Assembly: GCF_041146395.1 (NCBI RefSeq) | Contig: NC_090984.1 | Coordinates: forward strand, 84,765,114 to 84,829,113 | DNA from: Eulemur rufifrons | Lineage: Eukaryota; Chordata; Mammalia; Primates; Lemuridae | Reading direction: 5' to 3' | DNA: 64,000 bases | Shown here: positions 28,158 to 40,100 of the stretch, piece after piece | Position numbering within the stretch: position 1 is the stretch's first letter | Layout: each line of letters begins with the position of its first letter | Notes under the pieces: generated by a model | The model's input: only the letters and a program-made list of their open reading frames with translations | The model's database searches: none | Told to the model about the DNA's origin: nothing | Position numbers and translations under genes: made by a program

Positions 28158-28296
28158 CTGGGACCAAACTCCCCTCTACCTTGGAATGGGGAGTGGGGAA
28201 TACCAGTTAAGCATTGTGAAAACCATCAAATGTCATTAAGAACACATAGATATGGGTATTCAAATAGTTTCTACGCCTATACCTCTTTAGCAGTAA
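28158..28296 (+). repeat. 139-bp direct duplication, copy 1
   Basis: Colinear with 29743-29881 without an indel; over the 130 bases I compared (28161-28290) 10 differ. It includes a 7-bp stem (actcccc/ggggagt) around a 13-base loop. Confidence 0.9.
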
Positions 28297-29742
28297 AGGG
28301 GCATACTGCCATGATATTACGACTCAGTAGAATAACTGCTAAACAGGCTACATTTATTATTAAATATAAGATTTTTAATTCAGGAGAATCTGTAGTATCC
28401 ATAGCAACAAAGATGTTGGTATAGATATAACCACGGTGACATTAGATGCAATAAAATAGGCACAAATGGGGAAAACGGTTTCTGAGAGCTAGAAAGCTCT
28501 TAAAGATAAACTGAAGCACCCAGTATCGAAAGTAACTGTAACAAGGAAAAAGAAAACGAGTACCTAAATAAACAGCCGACACTGCACATGAAGCACTTAA
28601 CATAAACTGGAAAGGATTATAAACCCAGGCTAACTGAACCTCAGTTGAACTTGCAGGAATAATAGAAGGCTAGGGCTACCCCAAACAGATTAATGTGGGA
28701 AACAAATTAAATTCAAAGCAAGGAAAAGAGCAAGTGGGATACTGTCAAATGTAAGTATTTTGTTTCTGCTTTCTCTGGGTGATTTAATTTCATAAAACAC
28801 AAACAGTAAACATGGGTAGGTACTATGAGAACATCCAAGTACTCAATCTTCTTATCACTTACGTGCCCAGGAACTAACAACCTACCACAGAGATGGGTGA
28901 ACCTCATTGTCAATCATCTTTGAGCATCAGCTGAGGATAACATATCTAATTTTGGAAGCATGAAAAAGTAGCTTCCACAAATTCCAACCAGTAAACTTTT
29001 TGCATTAATCCTGGAGAATATTCTGGAATAGATTATTAAAAGGATGTTTGTTAAAATTTATAAAGGAAAGTACCGTTTGCTAAAAGAGCAAGTGTTCATG
29101 AAAATACTGTGACAGGAATATTGAAGTAACAGCCCCAAGAAACCTACGTGGACTGTAGAAGACTTGGCCAGGTCTCTCATGATCAAAAGTACTTGTGAAC
29201 AAGAGGGAAAAATGAGTGGGTGCTGACATAATTAGGTGGATTAGAAACTGACTGATTGCTCACACTCAAGGCATGAATCTTCAGTGCCTAGCAAGTGCTC
29301 AAAAATTTACTGTAAGAATTGATAAAATGTCAGATCCCTCTAGGTGTTCTCCAGACTATAAAACACAAGGTCTTTAAAGCTTTCCTGGTTATGAAACTGT
29401 TTGACTCTCCTCACTCTTCTGGTTCTACACCCTCTTCTTCAACATACTCACCCCCATTACCCAATCCCAAAACAGTAACAGCTACTCTCTCCCAAAGGTG
29501 GGGGAGCACTGGAATAAAGCACTTTTTCACTAGTAGAGAACAAAACAGCATCTAATTCAAAAAGCTCTTAGATTAAGACTTCCACAAACACCCTTGATCG
29601 TTATGTGAAATTTCTATATATTGGTTTTTCTTTCTTTGATCCTTGTTCAAGAAACTTCTGAACTACTTACAGTATTTTCAATTGCATTCACTTCCTCAAC
29701 CCAAATAAAGCACAAGAATGCTTACAAAAACATGAATATAGT

Positions 29743-29881
29743 TGGGGACCAAACTCCCCTCTACCCTGGAACGGGGAGTGGGGAATACCAGTTAGGCATT
29801 GTGAAAACCAACAAATGTCATTGATAACATTTAGATAGGGGTATTCAAATAGTTTCTACTCCTATACCTCTTTAGCCATAA
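29743..29881 (+). repeat. 139-bp direct duplication, copy 2
   Basis: Partner of 28158-28296 at an offset of 1585 bases. The hairpin stem is unchanged in both copies while the loop differs at two bases. Confidence 0.9.
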
Positions 29882-31122
29882 TTTACCTGCCTTACAAGCA
29901 GCAAAAACTCAGAAAAATTTACAAGCCCCTTTACCTTAAAATTGCTGTTTGAAAAATAAATAAACATTTTGAGTGCCACAATTTTTTCTAATTGGTAGGA
30001 GAAATGATGATGCTGTGCCATCAATGTTTATGAATCTTGTCAAATGACAACAGAGGGTAATGTACATAGCCATTTAAAATTTTTCCTCTTTAGATCCAGG
30101 CATGATATTTTTAAGAAAACCACAACTTAATACTCTACTTTTTAAAAAATGACTGTAATATGTCTTTATTATGGATTAAGCAAGTTTAGGAAATAGCTAT
30201 TTGTAATCTTTAAAACAATGCACTGAAAGGGAGTCTTAATTTCAGAGTTTTATTGTATTGCACTAAAGGAACAGCAGGATGGTTATACAATTTTCTCTCT
30301 CATTCAGTTTTGAAGATCTAAAGTACTTGCAAATTCTTAAGAATACCTTTCCCACCAGATTAGAACAGTAAGCATAATAACAAATTTCTTAATAAGTAAT
30401 GTCTTACAAATAAAAACACATTTAAAATAGCTTTAAATGCATTCTTCACAAGTAATTCAGCATATTTTTTATATCATGTTCACTTATGCTTAAGAATTAA
30501 AGCAAGTATATTTATTACTCTGATGGAAATATGGGAAATCTCTCACTCATGCAATATACAGGGATAATATTCAAGTTGAAAGGAAAAAATCCCACTCTTA
30601 TTTTTGTAAATGTACCCATATATAATCATCTACATGATAGATGAGGAAACCCATGAAGTTTCCCACGAGTCAGATATACATTTCAGCTCATCAGAAGCAC
30701 CGGATATCTACAGCTAATTTATAATTAGATGTCGTTTCAATAAAACCAAAATGAGTCCTACCAATGCCTATAAACGTAAGCTTCCAATGGACTAAGGACA
30801 GTCAGTAATTAATGCAATCATTCAGAGGATTATGGCTGTTCCTTAAGGAGTGCAAGTTCAAACCTGTCAATACCAGAGGTAATCGTTTTATATTAATTTA
30901 TACGTAATTCCATTTAAATTCTTTATCTGAGTATAACATATGAAAACAGTCTTTCCACAAGCAAAAAATGTGGAAACATTTAAAAAATAAGGAGTCATTT
31001 TTTTAAAGTAACTGATCAGATTCCATAGGCTACTCTTGGAAACAGGATCTTGCTGGATAGAATCCCTTCATCTGGTGGCTTTTTGCATGCACTTAACTGG
31101 ACCAGGTCTTCTGTGTGTTGTT

Positions 31123-31150
31123 CTAAGAACTCACCAAAACATAGATCATG
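31123..31150 (-). CDS. CNIH1: CNIH1 terminal coding exon 5 (residues 136-144, stop TAG)
   Basis: Acceptor ctttttccag. Only 28 coding bases, giving MIYVLVSS and stop TAG at 31123-31125. It was placed by matching the invariant cornichon C-terminus. The 3'UTR runs on towards lower coordinates. Confidence 0.95.
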
Positions 31151-34100
31151 CTGGAAAAAGAAAAAAGCTGTTAATTCAAACATTCCCAATTATAAAAACT
31201 AAGTATGAAAAAGTTGAGTCTACTTTATATAGCAAACTAGTATCTCAGAAAATGAAAAGACTAATGACAAGTTCACTTATGGACTTTTGCCTGATATAGG
31301 ACTTGGCTCAGTGAGTGTGCTGTAGTTGTCCCCTATTTCCTTTCCAATTTTAGCAAGTAGAACAGCACAGCTGAAAGCTTAATGGAGGATCAGAGCTGAG
31401 AGAAGCAATCCAAAACACCACACTGCTCTGGAGCTGTGTCTAATAATAGGAGTGAGCATCTCCAAACGGCTCACTCCATGCCAGGTCCCCCTAGGTCTTC
31501 TACATACATTACTTCACTTAATCCTCCAAGCAGTCCTAGAAGGCAAGTAATGTATTTATTCCCATTTTATAGAAGGGAATGATCAATTAAGGATCTTTCC
31601 CATTAGAGAAAGGCCCTAAGCGATAACAACAGGGTTAAAAAAAGAAAGGGGATAAACCAGCAAAATAAAAGGCAATAACCATTTGATTTAGGCTTAAGAA
31701 CTGCCAGGGGCAATTCTACATACAGAGTGACGGCATAGAGGCATGGTTCAAAGCATGTATCTCTAAATGGAAACACAAAGCAAGGAGTCGAGCAAACTCG
31801 ACAATTTAAAACAGAACAAATGTCCTAGTGCCACCATATCCTGGTAAATGTTTTCCCACAATGCACTTCTCCAACTTTATCATTCACTCATTCATTTCTT
31901 TTCTTTCTTTTGACAAATATGTCTTAAGTGCATACTATATGCCAGCACTGTTCCAGACATTTGTTATGGAAACTTAAAAAATGAAAATTAACAGAAAATT
32001 AAAATGACACATGGAATTTCACTTTTCAGAACTTACTGTCTTTGTTTCATATGTGAGCAACATATGCAGAGGCACTAAAGGATACTCATTTTCATAGTTC
32101 TAACCTCTAAAAGCATAAATATACCTTCTCCCTAAATTTCAGTCTGACACTCCATTCATCCTTTTCCATAATGAAAACTTACATAATGTAAAGAGAAATA
32201 TGAATATAAGCCTATTATTTAACACTTAGCAAGTTTTTAAGTAACAAATAGGAGAAAGAATGTAAGCTTAATTATTTCAACAATTTCATCTTATATAGCT
32301 AATTCTATTTTTTTATATATTGAAAATCAGGTGGAAAGCACTCTAGTTGACTATATATCAAAAAAGATGAGTAAAGTATATTTATATAGCTTTAAGAAAA
32401 ATTATAATTCCACACTTAACATTGACCTTTTCTAGTCTTAATAAGCAGCCATTTTACTGCACCTACAGCACATCTAGAGTGGTGGTTCTCAATCAGGGCA
32501 ATTCTGCTCCACAGGGGGCAGCTGGCAAGGTCCAGAGACATTTTTGGTTGTCATGACACAGTTAGGAGGGTGCTACTGGCATCTAGTGGGTAAAAGCCAG
32601 GGATGCTGCTAACCATCCTACAATGTATAGGACAGTCTTCCACAAAAAATAATTATCCAGGCCAGAGTTGTTGACTGTGCGAAGTTGAGAAACCCTGACC
32701 TAGAGGAACATGATATGAGTCCATCACAGTATTAAAAGAAGAAAAATCATTCAGTAACTGCACCACTCCTTAAGGTAGAACCATTTCTTTCATTAACCCC
32801 ATTCAGATCAAGCAAACCAGAAAATAACGGGCAAAGCACACAGTATATGAAGAATGATAAGGAAAAAATTAAACACAATCTCTGGAAAGTCACTGAAGAC
32901 AAGCAGAAACTTTTATAAACCCACACAGCCTTATCCTCTCAATGCCATCACTTTGCCATGGAAAATAATGACTGTCCTTTACTGACTGAATATATCTGAA
33001 AACTTGGGAAGCAGCACCCCTGATCAAACTCTCTGTCCCTGACTGCAGGTCAGTTTGCTGCCTTGGCAAGAACCAGTGTGTGCTACGTTGACCGGGTGTG
33101 TACTGTGCCAATACTGTTACTGCCATTCAAGACACTGAGTTATTCTTCAAACGGATTTTAAGGTGTTAAGACCATAATGCCTACAAACTTTTAAGGTAAC
33201 AAAACAAAATCATATTTTCATTTATTTTTTTTAAACTTACCCGTATAGGTAGTAAAAAAATGCTAGAAGATAAAAAGCTAATTTGCACCATCCTTCTTTC
33301 TGACAATATGCTAGAATATCTGCATTCATGATGGTTGTAGGGTCATAGAGTCCCGGTCCACTCATCACTGGTCTACTCATATACCTGCAATAAGCACACA
33401 GTCTATTAGCCACTCAGAAAGGGCAGAAAACCTTCAGGATGGGAAAGAGGGTTTTTCTTCTCAAGTATCTGTTACAATGAGAGGCGTTCCATATAGGGAA
33501 GTATAATTGTACTAATAGGTAGAATTCTTTCCTTTTATCATCTTTTTTAAAACTAGAGCCCCTAAATGAGCAGAACAGGGCAGCTAAACAAGTCATTTTG
33601 GTCTCTGCATTTTCAGAAATCCAAGAAAAATAGGAAGAACCTAAAAAGAAAATAAGTTTTTTTAAGATTTTTTCTTTTAACTTTTTATCTTGACATAATT
33701 TTAAACTTACAGAAGAGATGCAAGAACGTTTTCACTCATATGTTCCAAATGTACACATTTACCACACTTGCTTTATCCTTCTCTTTCTCATTCTATCTCT
33801 AACTACATTTTTCTCTGAATCATTTCAGAGTCCATTACAGATAAACCACTTTACTCTTTAATACTTCTTTAGTATGTATTTCCTAAAATCAAAGGCAATG
33901 AGATTTTGACATGCCTATTTAAAACAAAACACGTTATGGAATGTGATTACCTTTTGTTAAGTAACCAAACTTATGTAAAGTTATAAAGCAAGCATGGAGA
34001 AAGAAGTTAGACACACACTGTACATTTTTATTTACAGGAAGTTCAAAGATAGGTAAAACTAATCTAAGTTGATAGAAGTCAGTGGCCTTGTGAGGTACAG

Positions 34101-37100
34101 GAGTAACTGACCAGGATGAGGGCACAAGGGCATCTTCTGGAGACTGGAGCTGTTGTATATCTGCATGTGGGTAGTGGTTTCACAGGTGTAGATTTTTATA
34201 TTTTCATATGTAAAAATTCATTGAGCTGTACACTTCAGACTTGTGCACATTTCTGTAAGTTATATCTCATTTTTTTAAAAAATTCCTTTAAAAAGTAATG
34301 AAGTAAGGTATTAAAACAGGTTTTTGTTCATCCTCTTGTTTTTTTTAAAATAAATGCCAACTAATTTTCAATTTTCATTTAGGTGACTAGCATATAAGAT
34401 AATCATATGAACCACAGTGCAATTAAAATTTAATTAGGAAGATTAAAAGCGTATCTAAATATTACCTCCAAATATGATATGCCAAGAGGGGCATATTGAG
34501 ACCCAGTGTAAGCCACTCTGCTGCACAAAGAAACATGACACAGAAGAAAGCATGGATGAGGTACTCTGGAAGTACAAGCTGGAAGAAAAACACAAGCCCA
34601 TTATCAAAATGCCTTGGCATTAAGTCAACTGCTAATCTGGAAAGCAGGTGGCAACCAAGTTCCCATAATGAAAAATCACTGTTTTCTTAGAATGAGAAAT
34701 GAAAGATACTACTGAGTTTTATTTCCATATTTAATTTTTTACAAAAAGCAGGATTACAAGCAAACTGACTAGAGGATATAGCTTGCACTAAAATAATAAG
34801 ATAAATGACTTAAAATTTAATCCTCATATTCTTAGAGCAAGAGGTTAAATTATACAAAGTTACCACCCAGATTGTTCAGTTATTTGCTAGTCAACTGGCA
34901 TACTTTTTCTTTCCACCATTCAACAATGATAAAAATACAAAAATGAGGTATCTGATCACATGCAACATGATAGTAAAAAAAAATTTCACAAAAACAAAAC
35001 TCCCCTTTAGAAGTTGACACATTAGTGTTTTTAAGCCTTTAACAGAAACTAGGAATGCTACATATACAATATTCAGCAAACCACATCACATTACCACAGA
35101 AGTAAGTTTTCAATGGAAAGCCAATCAGCCAATAATCTCAGCACAGTCAAGGGGGAAGAACACTAATATGCACAAATGCAAAACATTTGCTTTCTGCAAC
35201 GTAGGAGGGAAAAGACTGAGTCCTTAACCATGAAATTAGAGTTTTCCAGATTCCTGAGTTCTCATTCTCACATGGTGGCCTTTCCGCTTCTTTACGCCTG
35301 CTTGCCAACGAAATGCTACAGACACAGCAGAAGACCAAAATCAAAAAAAAATAAACCTTTTGGTAGTAGGTAGCATTTAGTAAAGAAAAATTAATTCAAG
35401 TACAATGCCTTTTATAAGATGACAAGGAGTTAATGCTTTATTTCAAATTATCTTTCTCATCCTAAAGATTTCAGCCTAATACTTTGTTAAATAAAAATAT
35501 CAAAACCTTTCATGGAAAGTTTCAGCCAAAAAATCTCCTATACGTCACAGCTATGAAGCCAGTTTCCCAATTGTTTACCTCATACCAAATTAAAATCATA
35601 TGAATACTCAACATCATCAGATCATTCCTGAGGGGAAACCATGGCTATAGAAATAATATAATTATACTCCCAAATTACTCTTTCCAATTTAAAGCTGTAG
35701 AAGGAACTTTTTAATGAATATTATTTTGAATGAAGCCTCGGTAAAGCCAGCTAATCTACAATACTAGTCAGATATCTTCTACAAACTTAAGCAACATAAT
35801 AAATAACAAAAGACAAATTCTGCATATGTATATAAATTTGTAAATAACATGAACCTTTCTTTAAGCCAGCATCTATTTAAGATCAAAGTTCCCTAAACCA
35901 GAAAATGGTCACAAGACACCCTTGAAATCTAACGACTACAACCAGGACAAACCAAGAAAAATATACATTTTTAGAAGTTCCCCTAGAGCTGCTTTTATAA
36001 TACTACTTTAAATTACAGAATTTTTCTTTAAAATATAATAAGCCTATTTCAGCCCACTAAAGCCAACTGATAGCTAACAAATCCTCATGCCAGATTCCAT
36101 CCTACCCTTACAGAGGTCTGAGGAGAGAATGATTTTTAAGTATGACACCCACTGCTCTTAATATACTTTAATAAAAGTGTTAATGAAGATAATCTGCAGT
36201 TCTAATATGAAACAAATGTCACACTCCCTTCCTTCTCCTCAAATAAGTCCAGAAACATTTATTACGTATCTCTTATAAAAGCCAGTCTTCTCTGATCATT
36301 CGTCAACGATGAAATTTCCCCATAAGAGACAAAAATTATTCCATTTAGGAACCAAGGTTCACACAAAAACTAGTATCCAGAAAGAATACCTCATGCAAAT
36401 ATGGCTGAAATGATAGTACTTAAACATGCAAAACATAATATTTCTTGTTAAAGTTCACAATTTAAAAAATAATGATATTTGTCTTCCCCCATACTTTGGC
36501 AGAACTGTCAAAACAAATTTAAATAGGGAAAACTGTCAGATGCACTGCTATTCAGCCAATTATCGGCACCCTATCCTATCCAAAATGCAACTTGTGCTGC
36601 TATAAAACGTTCTTCCAATCTACTGCAGCATTAGGATGTCCCAAGGACATCTTTTCTCAGTGAGAATTTCTTTCCATTAAGAAAAACAAGGAATCACACA
36701 CTATGTTAAAATGAAACCAGCCCCTCTTAAATTGACGGTAAATTAGGAAAATATAAGAGTTTGAGCTTCAAAAATCAGGCTGAATTCAAATTCAGCTCTA
36801 CTTTAGCTGTATAATCTTGGGCAAAGTGCCTTAACCTCACAAAGCCTCCGTTTACCCTCCTATTCATGAGAATAACAACATACCCACCTCTTGGAATTGC
36901 CATGAGAACTGAATGAAATGGTTCAGGCAAAGTACTTAGCACAGGGCCTGGCACCCAGGAAAACCCTCATCTGATACTCTCACAGTCATTTGGTTAAAGT
37001 AATAAAAAGCCAAAGCAAATAGAATACTACTAGTAAACAGCTGTCAAAAGGAGAAATTTCAGTTTCTTCATTTCTTGGTAACAATTTCAACACTAAGGTT

Positions 37101-40100
37101 AAGGTGTTTTATGATGAACACTTATCTCCAATGAGAAGGCAAATTCACCTTCTCACGCTTTGTTTCAAAAAGCAGAGAAACAGCTAGTAAGTTAATGATT
37201 TTAATTGTACTACATCAAGTCTCACTGTAACAGTTCTCTAAAGACAAACTAGAAATCTCTTCTATCATTCACATTTATCTGGGAAACAATGATAAAGTGG
37301 CACACTAACTTTATAGATGCTTTTCCAAATAAAATACCTTTAGCATACTAGTGCATTAGAGTTCTAGACAACTAAAATCTACACAAATTCTCATTTTCAT
37401 TAAGTAATTTTTAAAGATGAATTACTAGATGCTATTTCTTGAAGACATATCCATTGCTTTCTTACAAACAATCGTTCAGTTTCTGACCAATCAGGCAAAA
37501 GGAAAATCTTCCTAAATGAAGTCACAAATATAAAGAAAACCCCTAAGTACCCTGCCGCTACATTATCACTAAATCCATGGTAGCTCAGACTTAGTGTAAG
37601 ACAGGTCTGTTTTATAAATTAAAGTGGATATACACTAGAAATAACTGTAGACATCTGTAAATGAATTGTTATCTACAAAATTCTGACACTGTGAATCCAA
37701 AGGACAGCATTAAGGCACGATCCCAGAGCCCAAGAACAGAGCTAAAAGGCTAAAACCGAAAACGCTTAAAACCTAGAAGCCTCTGAATAAACACCAGCTG
37801 AAAGACTGAAGTAATATATTCCAGAATACACATAACCAAAGATAAAACTAGATATGGGAGGTAAGTCCATACTAAAGATTTCACTAGCACAGTACCTCAC
37901 AGTAAGTCGCAACCAGAGAATAATCTCACCATCTATTAAAAAAAGTCATTTTATGTTAACCAACTTTGAAACACAGCACCAAGTAATTAATATAGAAGTG
38001 CCTATGGCTATAACGATTAAAAAAAAAAACGCATAAGCATTTAACAGCTTTCCCTACTTGACTGGGCCAGCAAGCAAACATTTGCATAAAATGTGAAATC
38101 TCATGAAATCATAAACCTCAACAGGCACATGAACGAGCACACTGAACAAAACATTACAAATAACAAATGCCTAACCCTCCCCATGAAATGAATATAGCAT
38201 TAAAACATTAAACTAAAAAGCAGTACACACCTTTAATGCAATTTTGACTCTTTTAATCTTTTTGACCTTTTCAACTGTCTTTGGCCGACAATGTAAAAAG
38301 CAGATTGGAAGAATGTTAGTATGACAGCTGACAAGATCACCAGCAGATTAATAATAGTCAGAATAGTCAAGCATGACAGGAAAAAGAATATTTTTTTAAT
38401 TCTGCCTACTTCAAAAAGTATAAATATAACATGGTACTGAGAATGATGCCCATTTTCAAATTATATCGAGTTAAAAACAAATACATTTTTAAAATCTAAA
38501 GATAAATCTTATATTACAACTTACAGGATTCAGGGTATTACACTGGTCTATGGGATTCTTGTAATCAGTCTTCAGCTCATCAAATGCTATAATCTAAAAT
38601 AAAATTAAAACAGTTAGGACCACTCACTTTAATAAAAAGCAGCAACAAACCTGCCCTATCATCAAATAATTATTAGAGTTAAAGTGTACCAGCATTACAG
38701 GTAACCAATTCACAGTAAACTCAATATATGCTAAAAACAAGAATAGCCAGAGTCAGATTTAAAGAACTGAAAATACTTCTGTGTCATTATCACTAAAATG
38801 ATCTGGTATCGCTGTGCTAAGTATCTTCAATTTTCAATTTCTTCAATGCCTCTGTTCAAGTTATTTCCTTTACTTGAAATGATCTTTCCCCCACCCACAC
38901 GACAATTGATCCAAACTCCTCTTTATCCTAAAAAAGCCCTCTTCCCATGTTAACTCTTTTCTGCAAGTTTCTCTGACCCCTTTAGGCAGAAATAATTACA
39001 TCCTTGTCTACATCTCTACATGGTACCAGGCTTTAGAATGCCACCAATATGGCATTTCTCACACTGGAATATGGTATTTATGTACAGGTTTGCTTGTGAC
39101 AGTACACTCTCAGGGAGAAGGACCATTTTTATAATATTTATATGTGCCCTGCCCCTCCCTTGGCACAGTGGGACACTAGAGATGGGCTCCAGTTCTTCAA
39201 TTTGTTCCCACTTGTGCCCTAACACATACATTTCTAAGGATGTTTTTGCCCACACTCTGGAGGAATGTGGTTTTAACCTCAAAGATCACTAAAATACATA
39301 ACTTATGAATCAAAATGTACTAAGAGTCAAAACAGAGACCATGCACTGCTTTGTGGCATTAACTCAGGTGTCAAAGGAAGATGCCAAAGGCAGCAAGTTT
39401 ATGGGGGAGTCATTTTAGTTACTGCCACTGGTCACCCAAGGGACACACAACCTAATGGATTATGAATATCTTTATATGTGAGATAGTGCTACTCGATATT
39501 ATCAGTAATCAGTAGTTACATATTTTTAGCTTTTAATATGCCTTATTTATTTTCCTTTTAAAGTTCTTAGTTTTGTAAAATTCTAACTTCTAGAATTTTA
39601 TAAAATTCACCAACCTATCCTACTAAAAAAACTCCAACCAAATAGGAATAGAAGGAAAAGAATTAAACATTAAAATGCTATCTCCAAAAGAGCAAAAATT
39701 TTTGTTGTGTTCACTACTACGTTCCAGGACCTAAAATATAAAATACTGCCTGACACATAGTTAAGTGTTCAATAAATATAGAATGGGAGAGGAGGAAAAA
39801 AGGAAAAAGGTGAAAAAAATTAGCACTAGGGATAAAAAAAAAAGTACAGAACTCACCAAAAGGGATTTTCCTTCACTATTGATCCTATGTGAATGTTCAA
39901 AATATAAACGTGCAATTAGAAGATACTAATTTCTAATTATTAGTAGACATTGTTAGGTACCTGATATTAGCCATGATATATCATTTTACAATGCATTTTA
40001 GTAATAAAGTAAATAAAGTAATAACCACAAATATAATTACTTGTCTACAATAAGAACCATTTTAATAACAGAACATAAAACTTATCTTTACAACTTTTTT

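Larger units (their letters stand above)
26230..31122 (-). other. CNIH1: Probable long CNIH1 3'UTR, then intergenic
   Basis: Nearly 4.9 kb that is AT-rich and strikingly free of interspersed repeats, unlike the flanking DNA. This is what a long 3'UTR under constraint looks like. A reverse-strand ATTAAA at 26793-26798 is one candidate distal poly(A) signal, and AATAAA motifs also occur nearer the stop (for example plus TTTATT near 30163 and 30510). The true end cannot be fixed from sequence. It contains the 139-bp direct duplication at 28158 and 29743. Confidence 0.5.

Noticed and set aside
28071..28424. 117-codon plus-strand frame
   Set aside because: Antisense to the likely CNIH1 3'UTR and overlapping the duplicated segment; the second copy of the duplication does not preserve the frame context, and the composition is not coding-like.
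38231..38274. Alternative 44-nt version of the candidate CNIH1 exon using the AG at 38275-38276
   Set aside because: It would shift the frame; the 48-nt version keeps it and gives the expected 16 residues.
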